A stretch of 45,556 bases of DNA from a virus. Positions 1 to 6,990 of this stretch are shown here, piece after piece. How positions within the stretch are numbered: position 1 is the stretch's first letter; every line of letters begins with the position of its first letter. The notes below the pieces were generated by a model. It was not told where the DNA came from. It did not search any database and saw only the letters and a program-made list of their open reading frames with translations. Position numbers and translations under genes: made by a program. The stretch spans positions 1 through 45,556 of IMG/VR virus record IMGVR_UViG_3300036985_001699, one strand, 5' to 3'.

Positions 1-890
1 CTAGAAAGGTGCTAAAATCGGGCTTTAAAGCAGAAACTTGGCGAGAACAATTCCCCGATGAACTCGCTTTCAACGTAGCGTGTGCCATCACGGGTGTTCT
101 TCCTCACAAAAAGTCGTGGCGACCTATCTACCTACACATACTGAACGATTGGCGCAGTAAGGAGTACATAATTGACAAATACATAGGGCTGTCCATCATT
201 GGAACGGAAGTGAAAAGCACAGACATAATTAAAATCTACAACGACTTCGTGTCCTACTACTTTGATATGGCAGGCTTCAAAGAGAAATTCACCTACACCC
301 CGAAGCTAGCCGACAACAAACGGATAATTGGCTACTATCACGTTTATATGAAGAACGCTTGGAAGTCCATCGTGACCGAACAATACGAGATTATGAAAAG
401 GTCGGGGCTGTACTACGAACTACAAGAAATCCATGTAGGGGTGATTGGGGCGCAAGAGGATACTAAGGACTTGATTGAAATACTAGACGGAGATAAGTTT
501 AAATTCCACTATTGGGGCGTGGAAGGCTACGAAAGACCTACCATCACCCTTATGCACGAGCTATCTCAAACCGTGCCGAGTATCATTCTATACTTCCACA
601 CTAAGGGAGCTAGTAAAGTAGCGGACAACGTGGCGGAATGGAGGGATGAAATGAATACACAAGTTTTGTTAAATTGGCGTGACTGCATTGCACATATCAG
701 GAATGGTTACGATACTTGCGGTGTGAATTGGATAGGCTTCTACGAGGGCAACTTTTGGTGGTCTAGGACTAATTACATCAGAAGATTGGACGCACCTAAA
801 GTGGGTACACGATACGAGGACGAAGAATGGATAGCAAGTGGAACACCAAATTATATTTCAATACCATCAACTAAAACCAAATATATATGA
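1..890 (+). CDS. Glycosyltransferase-like protein, 5' truncated by window edge
   Basis: The reading frame is open at the left edge; a GTG at position 9 is the first possible start inside the window, but the visible N-terminus looks like the middle of a protein, so I treat the gene as partial. About 293 residues are visible. The middle and C-terminal parts contain segments typical of large-polysaccharide glycosyltransferases: a YFHTKGAS segment near residue 200 and a C-terminal GNFWWSRTNYI segment followed by an acidic EDEEW stretch. The role would be sugar transfer to a nucleotide-free acceptor, such as phage DNA, virion protein or host glycan; the substrate cannot be told. It ends in an ATGA overlap with the DnaA-like gene, so the two are translationally coupled. 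Family call is inference from motif memory; no catalytic residue can be assigned with certainty. Confidence 0.6.
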   Translation, partial: RKVLKSGFKAETWREQFPDELAFNVACAITGVLPHKKSWRPIYLHILNDWRSKEYIIDKYIGLSIIGTEVKSTDIIKIYNDFVSYYFDMAGFKEKFTYTPKLADNKRIIGYYHVYMKNAWKSIVTEQYEIMKRSGLYYELQEIHVGVIGAQEDTKDLIEILDGDKFKFHYWGVEGYERPTITLMHELSQTVPSIILYFHTKGASKVADNVAEWRDEMNTQVLLNWRDCIAHIRNGYDTCGVNWIGFYEGNFWWSRTNYIRRLDAPKVGTRYEDEEWIASGTPNYISIPSTKTKYI

Positions 891-1390
891 CTAGAACAGA
901 AAAAATCCAAGAAGCGTTCACTATTGTGTACACGCTAACAGAAATCACTCAACAACAAATTAAGTCAAAGAGTAGGCTAAGACCTATCGCTCAAGCACGA
1001 CACTTATTCTGCTATCTGCTACGAAATCATTACTTGGACGGTATGTACCCATTTACTTTAAAAGACATAGGAAAAGAAATCGGTGGTCGTCATCACTCTA
1101 CCATACTAAGTTCCCTAAAAGAACTACAAGACCTATGCGATAGTGACGAGGATGTAAGACTACAAGTCGCTCAAGCGGTGAGCATGGTTTCTGACTACGC
1201 AGAACCTTTGTTGCGCCAAAAGAATTATTCTGACTTTGTATCGGAAGCCTACTCTGAATTGGTAAGACTATACGCCATCACGGGAGAGAAAAACCAAGTG
1301 GTGTTGAAGAATTTAAACACTCTGCTAAGAAAAATCGGATGCGAGAATACGGAGGTCATTAGCCTTGTCGACTTGGCTCAAGCTAGCTGA
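887..1390 (+). CDS. Stand-alone DnaA domain IV-like DNA-binding protein
   Basis: 167 residues. Residues about 31-84 match the C-terminal DNA-binding domain of the initiator DnaA: an R-x-x-x-QARHLFCYLLR helix, a TLKDIGKEIGGR segment and the signature GGRHHSTIL, which in DnaA contacts the DnaA box. There is no AAA+ ATPase domain; the rest is a helical tail of unknown role. Such isolated domains could bind DnaA boxes in the phage origin or in host oriC and compete with or recruit host initiation factors (inference). The start ATG overlaps the stop of the upstream glycosyltransferase (ATGA). The last 66 bases overlap the convergent glycosyltransferase gene on the other strand. The domain assignment is strong; the function in infection is not known. 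Confidence 0.75.
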   Translation: MTRTEKIQEAFTIVYTLTEITQQQIKSKSRLRPIAQARHLFCYLLRNHYLDGMYPFTLKDIGKEIGGRHHSTILSSLKELQDLCDSDEDVRLQVAQAVSMVSDYAEPLLRQKNYSDFVSEAYSELVRLYAITGEKNQVVLKNLNTLLRKIGCENTEVISLVDLAQAS

Positions 1391-1972
1391 TACGCTACCA
1401 CTCCAAACTCTCTGACCAATAATGGGTTTCTGTATTATGTACGGAAGCCCATATTTTTTTACTAGCTTATTGTAAAAGTCGGTGTCTAATAAAGTAATCA
1501 GTCTAGTATCCATTCTTACGTCCGTGTCCCACAGCCCGACCACCGATGGCATACCGATTGTGTTAATCTCGTTTAGGCGGTGCGTGAAAGACGGCTGAAC
1601 ATTCCACATAGGCAGTCCTCGCTCGTCAATCAGATTGGATAGTGATACTACCCACTTATAACTATCTAAAGCATCGCTGAAATCTTTTAGGGCGGTGTCG
1701 GTCATAAAGAGGTCATCTTGATACATTATTTTTATCTTACCTTTTATTGTATCAAGCAGGGCGTTAGTGTTGGCAGCCGTTCCTTTCTTATCGCAGTAGG
1801 TGTGACCAAACCCATATCGGGCGCAAAGGTTCTCAACATGGTCTAGGTCAGAGTTGTCGCTGACTACAACGGAAAAATCCACCCCCTTTTGGACGGAGAT
1901 GGACTTGAATAATAGGTCTAGCTTATCTAGTGTTCGGGTGTCCTTGTAGTAGGTCGGGATGGCTATTGTCAT
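1325..1972 (-). CDS. Family 2-like glycosyltransferase (GT-A fold)
   Basis: 215 residues. The N-terminus has the GT-A pattern: a first beta strand TIAIPTYYKD, a second strand ending in VVVSDNSD, and a DxD-like metal/nucleotide-sugar motif in MYQDDLF near residue 88. At 215 residues it is short, close to a bare catalytic domain with little acceptor-binding C-terminus. It would transfer a sugar from a nucleotide sugar in the cytoplasm; target unknown. Its ATG overlaps the stop of the 113-aa gene upstream (ATGA), and that gene in turn overlaps the next glycosyltransferase, so the three form one translation-coupled unit. The 3' end overlaps the convergent DnaA-like gene by 66 bases, which is unusual in a compact phage genome. 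Confidence 0.75.
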   Translation of the reverse strand: MTIAIPTYYKDTRTLDKLDLLFKSISVQKGVDFSVVVSDNSDLDHVENLCARYGFGHTYCDKKGTAANTNALLDTIKGKIKIMYQDDLFMTDTALKDFSDALDSYKWVVSLSNLIDERGLPMWNVQPSFTHRLNEINTIGMPSVVGLWDTDVRMDTRLITLLDTDFYNKLVKKYGLPYIIQKPIIGQRVWSGSVSASLSQVDKANDLRILASDFS

Positions 1973-2310
1973 ATTGATTTTTTTATGTCGTTACATTGTT
2001 CTTCAATCTTCTCCACATCTTCCAAAGGTAGCAAAATAAGCACCGAGAAGATATTGGATAAAGCCATCATCTTTTCTTCGCTCATTGTCATTTCCTCGTC
2101 AAATGCTTGTTTGGACTTTGGCATATAATCTTTTAATCGCTCAATTCCGTTCTTAAACCCGTTCACGAGCATAGCTAGGGTGTTTTTAAATCCGCTATTC
2201 AGTCCCTTAAACTTCAAGAAAGTCTGATGCTCGATGTGTAGCATCTTCATTAAGTAGGTCTGTCTGAATAAACTCTGCGATAGTTCTTTGGCTAATTCTT
2301 CTTGGTTCAT
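1969..2310 (-). CDS. Hypothetical protein between two glycosyltransferases
   Basis: 113 residues, largely alpha-helical by composition, with an amphipathic N-terminal half (MNQEELAKELSQSLFRQ) and a C-terminal acidic helix ending in KKSI. No motif is recognised. It has 4-base ATGA overlaps with the genes on both sides, so it is almost certainly translated together with the two glycosyltransferases. Small helical proteins of this kind, sometimes with a mention of head or tail accessory roles, are common in Bacteroidota phages, but nothing here supports a specific function. Confidence 0.65.
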   Translation of the reverse strand: MNQEELAKELSQSLFRQTYLMKMLHIEHQTFLKFKGLNSGFKNTLAMLVNGFKNGIERLKDYMPKSKQAFDEEMTMSEEKMMALSNIFSVLILLPLEDVEKIEEQCNDIKKSI

Positions 2311-2978
2311 GCTATTTTATTGTGTTCTAGTCTATAAAAATAATCGTTCTTAAATACATCGCCTTTCTCGATATACGGTGCTTGGACTATGTTAATTCCG
2401 TGCTTCCGCATAGAGTAAGGGAAAGCCGCTTGGTCAAAGTAGGAATATGTGGTAGTAATATCCCACCAAAGGTCGAAGGCTTCGTTCATTTTTATTCCGT
2501 TGTGCCTCATCCATATTCCGCACGACCATAGCCCCCATTTAGGCGGGTGTCCTTGCTCCACATAGAACGCTCGTTCAAGGGGTAACTGCTGATTGGCGTA
2601 CCTTGATGTCAAATACTCGTCTTTAGAGTTTATTATCACGTCTAGTTCATCGTAGATACATTCTCGTTGATTGTGTTTGCCTATCACAATATCCCCACCG
2701 CTTTCTAGTAATCTTGTGGTCATGTCCTTTAAAAACAACGGGCTTGTTATTTGTACGCTACCGTCCACCCAACAATGTAGGTCGTATTCCTTGAGTTCTT
2801 CCACTCTGTGCGATTGGCACTTGTAATACTTGGACTTTAGTCTGTCGTTGAGATTGGGAAACGGTCTGCTGTTGTCCTCGTTAAAGAAGAAAGTCTTGTA
2901 CTCAAACCCTTCTTGGGTGGGTACGTCTTTCGGGGTGTCGTGTCCTCCGAATACTGATGATAATAGTGCTATTTTCAT
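2307..2978 (-). CDS. DUF616-like glycosyltransferase
   Basis: 223 residues. The sequence starts with a beta strand (MKIALLSSVFGGHD), then carries a YDLHCWVDGSVQI segment near residues 65-78 and IGKHNQRECIYDE near 98-110. These follow the layout of the DUF616 (TOD1/MUCI70-like) sugar transferase family: a W-x-D-G-S-x-Q core and a conserved H-x-x-x-x-C-x-x-E segment. A second conserved patch, GLWSCGIWMRHN, lies near residue 150. The product would be a soluble sugar transferase; acceptor unknown. It starts 11 bases downstream of the primase-helicase stop and leads a coupled set of three genes. Family assignment is moderately sure; activity is inference. Confidence 0.65.
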   Translation of the reverse strand: MKIALLSSVFGGHDTPKDVPTQEGFEYKTFFFNEDNSRPFPNLNDRLKSKYYKCQSHRVEELKEYDLHCWVDGSVQITSPLFLKDMTTRLLESGGDIVIGKHNQRECIYDELDVIINSKDEYLTSRYANQQLPLERAFYVEQGHPPKWGLWSCGIWMRHNGIKMNEAFDLWWDITTTYSYFDQAAFPYSMRKHGINIVQAPYIEKGDVFKNDYFYRLEHNKIA

Positions 2979-2989
2979 ATATATATAAT

Positions 2990-4891
2990 TTAAAATGGTG
3001 CTTCTTCTTCCCCGCTTTTCGGTTCGTTGTGATAAGATACTTCCCCAACAGCCCCGTAAAGGTCGGTGTAGTAGCAGTTCACGTTCCTCTCTAGTCTAAT
3101 CGGTTCGCTCGTGATGTTACCGCCCGAAAATTTACTCTTAATCTTTCTAACGTGCCACTCTGTGATAAACCACTCCGTAGGGTGGCTAATTCTTCTGTGC
3201 AACGTAAGGAAATTATCGCACCGATTGTTCCACATACTGCCGTATTCAATATCAGCAGCGTAAGGGGCTTCGGGGTATCCGTTTTTCATTCTCTTGTTAG
3301 CCTCCGTGTTAGGGTGCGCCAAAGCAAATATACTTATTTTGGTATTCTTGGTGAATAACCTGAACTCCGTAGCCATTCGGTAATTGTAGCGGTACTCTCC
3401 GTACAACTTCAACTCCTTAACATCGTACTCAAGAGCAGACAAGGGGTCAATTAATAACCCTGCGTAGGCTTTCTTTTTAGCTTCCTTGATAGCCGAGTTG
3501 AGTACATCGTGGTAGGTGTATATTCTTTTGTTGGAGAACACCGTAAAATGCTTCTTAGCCCACGCCTTAGCTTGGATGTATTCGTTATTGTCAATCTTTT
3601 TAATCGGCTTGGACAAGTAGTATTCGATTATCACTTTGAATATCTCTCCAATATCGTTCTCCATCGAACACACCATCCAATTGAAGCCGTGTCTTTTACT
3701 TAGCATAGTCAGCCACCACAGAAAACTATCGGTCTTTCCGATGTTCGCCATACCACCAATCATATTGAATGAAGCGGGTTTAAACACCCAACTAGCGTCT
3801 AACGATGGCATACCGATACCAACACCCATCTGCAACTCATCGTTCCTATAAGCCTCTAAGAACTCGTCTGCCTCGCTGTCGTCCGCTAGGTATGTACCCG
3901 TTGTGTCGGCTTCAATCTGCTTATCTATCGCATCCAATTCGGGCATGGTGTCCCCGTAGCCCATCTTCATCAACTCTTTAGCCGCTTCCGAGTAGGTTTC
4001 CTTGTTAAGACTGCCGTACTTGAGCATCACGAACACTTGTACGGGGTTGTATCCCTTACTAGGCTCAAACTCACTTGATGAAGTAAAGCAGAAGAATATT
4101 CTCTTATCGGTGTGCCAATCTGCTGACGTTCTGCTATCCGTTTGCCCCGCCCGTCTAAACCGCATATTATTTCCCTCTGTTTCCACATAAGTCCAACCCG
4201 CTTCTTCGAGTAGTCTTGGAACGTCACCGTCCATATTGAAAGCGTCAAAAGGGGACGATGCTAATTTCTTGCCCCGTGCTATCGGTGCTAGGACTTCCTT
4301 CTTTGTCCAAAGATTTGTTTGGTCGAACTTCTTTAAAATGTTGTGGAGCTGTTCTCTCTCTTTGGGCGTGATGGTCGGTACGTCCTTAAACGAGATTGAT
4401 TTCTTGCTCGTAATCTGATACCCTTGTGTCGGGGCGCAAACTATGTAACCACCCTCGCCTCGTGTTTCAATTAATGGCTTGTACTTTTCTTTTGGATTTT
4501 TCTTAATTTCTTCCTCTGTGGCGTATCTTCTAGCTAAAACTTTATTACCTTCAATTTCTTCGCATTTATAGAAAAAATGAATACCCTTATTTGTTGACGT
4601 TTCAACGAGAAAATCGTGAGCAAAAGGCAACGACTTAATTTCTCCTTTAATTCTTTCGTATAGAGTGCCTGTCGTGTCGTACTTTAAATCAATATCTATT
4701 GGTTCTAATCCACCACTAACCTTGCCACAAACAATTCCTATTCCAAAAGCGTCTAAAGCGTCTTTCTCTTTTGGCTCAATTAATTGTTTTTGCAACTTAC
4801 TCCAAGAATGTAATGGTTTCTTTGCTTTATCGCAAAAAAGTACCGAGTAACCCCAATTATAGTATATTCTACCTGCTTCTATCAACGTCAT
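2990..4891 (-). CDS. Primase-polymerase / replicative DNA helicase fusion
   Basis: 633 residues. The N-terminal 190 residues look like an archaeo-eukaryotic-type prim-pol: GIGIVCGKVSGG, then the catalytic IDIDLK (D66, D68), GIHFFYK near residue 104 and a TRGEGGYIVCAPT segment typical of these domains. The C-terminal half is a RecA-like ATPase with Walker A GGMANIGKTDS near residues 377-387 and a LLIDPLSAL Walker B-like strand. The protein would prime and unwind DNA at the phage fork, like the gp4-type primase-helicases. Its start overlaps the stop of the 121-aa gene by 4 bases. No DNA polymerase gene lies in the window, so that function is either outside it or supplied by the host. Confidence 0.85.
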   Translation of the reverse strand: MTLIEAGRIYYNWGYSVLFCDKAKKPLHSWSKLQKQLIEPKEKDALDAFGIGIVCGKVSGGLEPIDIDLKYDTTGTLYERIKGEIKSLPFAHDFLVETSTNKGIHFFYKCEEIEGNKVLARRYATEEEIKKNPKEKYKPLIETRGEGGYIVCAPTQGYQITSKKSISFKDVPTITPKEREQLHNILKKFDQTNLWTKKEVLAPIARGKKLASSPFDAFNMDGDVPRLLEEAGWTYVETEGNNMRFRRAGQTDSRTSADWHTDKRIFFCFTSSSEFEPSKGYNPVQVFVMLKYGSLNKETYSEAAKELMKMGYGDTMPELDAIDKQIEADTTGTYLADDSEADEFLEAYRNDELQMGVGIGMPSLDASWVFKPASFNMIGGMANIGKTDSFLWWLTMLSKRHGFNWMVCSMENDIGEIFKVIIEYYLSKPIKKIDNNEYIQAKAWAKKHFTVFSNKRIYTYHDVLNSAIKEAKKKAYAGLLIDPLSALEYDVKELKLYGEYRYNYRMATEFRLFTKNTKISIFALAHPNTEANKRMKNGYPEAPYAADIEYGSMWNNRCDNFLTLHRRISHPTEWFITEWHVRKIKSKFSGGNITSEPIRLERNVNCYYTDLYGAVGEVSYHNEPKSGEEEAPF

Positions 4892-5253
4892 AATGCTACT
4901 ACCCTCCCGTTTATTGCGTGATAATTTTCTCTGAATGATACGTTTGGTGTTTCGTAGATAGTACCATGCTTAGTATTAATCTCCTTGAACTTACTCTTGT
5001 TTTTCAGCAACCACTCTTGCTCGTCCTCTGTCATTTCAAGTTCGCCAATCGTGTTGATAATGGGATACAACTTATTAAATCGGCTCAATCGGAGTTCAAA
5101 GTTTATTCTTCCCTCGCTTGCTTCGTAGTAAAATTTCTTTAGTTGCTTGAAGTCAGCGATAATAGCTGAATGTTTGCCCCACATATTTCTAGTTACTACC
5201 ACACAGAATGTGAACGGCATTTTTTCGTATAATATTTCTAATCTGTTTTTCAT
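4888..5253 (-). CDS. Hypothetical early protein (121 aa)
   Basis: 121 residues, mixed alpha/beta composition. I see no known motif. It is overlapped by 4 bases at both ends (ATGA joints with the 90-aa gene before it and the primase-helicase after it), so it is expressed in the replication unit. The C-terminal segment FRENYHAINGRVVAL is intact and the frame is well coded, so it is a real gene; the function is unknown. Confidence 0.65.
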   Translation of the reverse strand: MKNRLEILYEKMPFTFCVVVTRNMWGKHSAIIADFKQLKKFYYEASEGRINFELRLSRFNKLYPIINTIGELEMTEDEQEWLLKNKSKFKEINTKHGTIYETPNVSFRENYHAINGRVVAL

Positions 5254-5522
5254 CTTCCAAAGGTTTTTCTAATCTGCAAATCCATTTCGTGCGCTTCGAC
5301 TGCCGCATCGTATTCTTCCTGAATACTCTCGATTAATCTCCTCTTGAGTTGTTCGTCAATATTGTCGATTAATTCTTCCTCAATGAGCGTGTCAAAGCAC
5401 TCGTCCTCTTCGTTTTCTACCGCTATTCTTATGATATAAATATCGGCATCATCGTATAGGTTGAAGTCTGCGGAGTAGGTCTTGCCTTTGGAGGTGAATA
5501 GGTGGTCTTCGTATTTTTTCAT
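5250..5522 (-). CDS. Small acidic hypothetical protein (90 aa)
   Basis: 90 residues, strongly acidic in the middle (NEEDECFDTLIEEEL) with predicted beta strands at the N-terminus and a long helix at the C-terminus. No family is recognised. Small acidic early phage proteins sometimes mimic DNA or block host enzymes, but there is no direct sign of that here beyond the charge. It is translation-coupled to the following 121-aa gene by an ATGA overlap. Confidence 0.6.
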   Translation of the reverse strand: MKKYEDHLFTSKGKTYSADFNLYDDADIYIIRIAVENEEDECFDTLIEEELIDNIDEQLKRRLIESIQEEYDAAVEAHEMDLQIRKTFGR

Positions 5523-5539
5523 GGTTTATGGTTTAATGA

Positions 5540-5785
5540 TTAATATTCTTTTGCTTCTCTTACAATGTCTTTCAACTGTGCGTAATTGAACGGGCAAAGA
5601 AACTCTTTTCCGACCGCAAATACAACAGAGTATTCAGTATCATTTTCAAAATAACACCCAATAGCGTCTATATTATAGAAAGTGATAGGCTTGAGTTCTA
5701 AATCCTCTATTTCAATTTCTAATTCTAATTCAGCAAGTTTGAGTGTGTCCTCACCGTAGTGATAGATTGGTAGTTCTAGTTCCAT
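5540..5785 (-). CDS. Small acidic hypothetical protein (81 aa)
   Basis: 81 residues, beta-rich and acidic, with an alternating LELEIEIEDLEL stretch near residues 19-30 that would form an exposed beta strand. No known motif. It sits in the early gene run with short gaps (2 and 17 bases), so it is read from the same transcript as its neighbours. Confidence 0.6.
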   Translation of the reverse strand: MELELPIYHYGEDTLKLAELELEIEIEDLELKPITFYNIDAIGCYFENDTEYSVVFAVGKEFLCPFNYAQLKDIVREAKEY

Positions 5786-5787
5786 AG

Positions 5788-5994
5788 TTATGCGTTTTTA
5801 AGGGTTAATTCTTCATTGTAATCCACCATACCTTCCATTTCAACGCCATACAAATATTCACCTGCGTAATCTCCTAATAAACAAAGGCACACACCATATC
5901 TTGTAAAGTATCCAATCCATCCATTTGCCGACATAAGTTTTGGGAAAGGTTTAGTTCCTTGCGTTTTCTGTTCGCCAACTATTACGTTTATCAT
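5788..5994 (-). CDS. Small hypothetical protein (68 aa)
   Basis: I place the start at the ATG at 5994 (MINVIVGEQK), 10 bases after the stop of the upstream gene. A longer frame opens with TTG at 6030, but that would overlap the upstream gene by 26 bases. The product is 68 residues with aromatic/glycine segments (ANGWIGYFTRYG) and an acidic C-terminus. No family recognised; expressed with the early genes. Confidence 0.6.
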   Translation of the reverse strand: MINVIVGEQKTQGTKPFPKLMSANGWIGYFTRYGVCLCLLGDYAGEYLYGVEMEGMVDYNEELTLKNA

Positions 5995-6004
5995 AGTTTT
6001 TATT

Positions 6005-6394
6005 TTAACGAGTTTGCATTGATGCTTCAATTAATTTCTTTTCGTAGCTGATTAAAGTCACGATACTTTGTCTGCGCTTGTCCAACTCACTTCCCTGCTC
6101 CTTGATTAACTCGTAGATGGATAGTTCGGGGGCGCAAAGGGAGTTGATGTATTCCTTAGTGACCAATGGCGTATAGCCCTTTTCTGCCGCTTCGGGTATC
6201 ACCTCTTTCTTCTTCTGCTCCAAGTAGTATTTTGCACTAGCTTGCATCAAAGGGATGTTAGAAGCCACGTTGCATACGTCCATAATATGTTCTCGTAGCA
6301 TATCCACGTTGTCGGAAGATAGCTGTAAGGTGAGTATCTGCTGAACTTGCTCAACGTACACTTTTAAATCGTTACTTGGGATTATTAGGCTCAT
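6005..6394 (-). CDS. Hypothetical helical protein (129 aa)
   Basis: 129 residues, almost all helical by composition (for example YYLEQKKKEVIPEAAEKGY), ending in a long helix with basic residues. I do not recognise the family. It begins 9 bases downstream of the T-run of a terminator-like hairpin, so it must either rely on read-through from upstream or on a promoter I cannot see. The downstream early genes follow with short gaps. Confidence 0.65.
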   Translation of the reverse strand: MSLIIPSNDLKVYVEQVQQILTLQLSSDNVDMLREHIMDVCNVASNIPLMQASAKYYLEQKKKEVIPEAAEKGYTPLVTKEYINSLCAPELSIYELIKEQGSELDKRRQSIVTLISYEKKLIEASMQTR

Positions 6395-6402
6395 ATCTTA
6401 GT

Positions 6403-6432
6403 TTTAAAAAGCGTTGGGTTCTCGCACCCAAC
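6403..6432 (-). terminator. Rho-independent terminator-like hairpin
   Basis: On the minus strand a perfect 7-bp stem (GTTGGGT ... ACCCAAC) with a 6-base loop is followed by GCTTTTTAAAA. It lies between the SSB-like gene and the early genes that follow. It would end the candidate small RNA just upstream or attenuate transcription into the following genes. Confidence 0.6.
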
Positions 6433-6535
6433 AAACGGTCTGACTACTATTCCCGTATGAATAATTACAGCGCACGGGGTTTACCTTACTATACCCTGTC
6501 AAAAGATGGGGGTTAAGAACATACTCGAAGTAACC
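6404..6535 (-). ncRNA. Candidate structured small RNA / long leader
   Basis: This is most of the 210-base gap between the SSB-like gene and the 129-aa gene. A TATATTTG box (6543-6550) lies at the upstream end and a terminator-like hairpin at the downstream end, giving a transcript of about 130 nt. Within it, on the minus strand, short inverted repeats can form successive hairpins: GGTTA/TAACC, GGGT/ACCC and CCCGT/ACGGG, then the terminator. The second and third would compete for the same C residues. No known RNA family is recognised. The alternative is a regulatory leader of the downstream operon. The call is inference from layout and pairing. Confidence 0.35.
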
Positions 6536-6542
6536 TTAATTT

Positions 6543-6550
6543 CAAATATA
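6543..6550 (-). promoter_or_regulatory. Bacteroidota-type -7 box
   Basis: TATATTTG on the minus strand fits the Bacteroidota -7 consensus TAnnTTTG. No TTTG lies at the expected -33 distance, so this is weak alone. It is placed to start the candidate small RNA. Confidence 0.35.
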
Positions 6551-6604
6551 GCAAGTATCATAATAGTCTGTGATGCTTTGACTTTCATCTTTCCTGCGCC
6601 TACC

Positions 6605-6979
6605 CTATAAATATCTTTCTAGTGCCGCTTTAATTGTAGCGTCAACTTGTTCTTTAGTGATTTTGTCGTTAGCAAGTAGTGTCATAGCACCCAAGTAGGC
6701 GAAACCTTTTTTCATGTCGTCCCATTTTGCGCCACCGCCTCCACCGAAACCACCGCCTGACTGAACGGGCTTGATGTTCCAATAGCCTTTGTCGTTTTGG
6801 GTAAGTTCCGCTTCCACTTCTTGTCCTACTACGAACTTGGTTTGTGGGTTAGACTTGCTCAAGTAGTTGTAGCTGTGAGGCTGACCTTTAATCTTGATGT
6901 TAAAGGAATAAAACTTTCCGTGTTTCAAATCTACTTCTTTTTGAAACGAGCTTTCTGTGATTGTTACTTTCTCTGCCAT
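6605..6979 (-). CDS. SSB-like OB-fold protein
   Basis: 124 residues. Residues 1-72 have the beta-strand pattern and length of an OB fold (FYSFNIKIKG, FVVGQEVEAEL, YWNIKPV), followed by a glycine-rich linker GGGFGGGGG at about 76-84 and a helical C-terminal segment. This is how many phage single-strand DNA-binding proteins look. The typical acidic tip of bacterial SSB (DDDIPF-like) is missing. It would coat single-strand DNA during replication and recombination, and it lies next to the exonuclease gene, 11 bases downstream of it. The call rests on fold pattern and context, not on a distinctive motif. Confidence 0.6.
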   Translation of the reverse strand: MAEKVTITESSFQKEVDLKHGKFYSFNIKIKGQPHSYNYLSKSNPQTKFVVGQEVEAELTQNDKGYWNIKPVQSGGGFGGGGGAKWDDMKKGFAYLGAMTLLANDKITKEQVDATIKAALERYL

Positions 6980-6990
6980 TTTTATTTAAT

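Noticed and set aside
6499-6588. 29-residue frame (MKVKASQTIMIL...) after the SSB-like gene
   Set aside because: Possible Shine-Dalgarno-like AGGAAAG upstream, but no recognised product, and it overlaps the promoter box and structured region.
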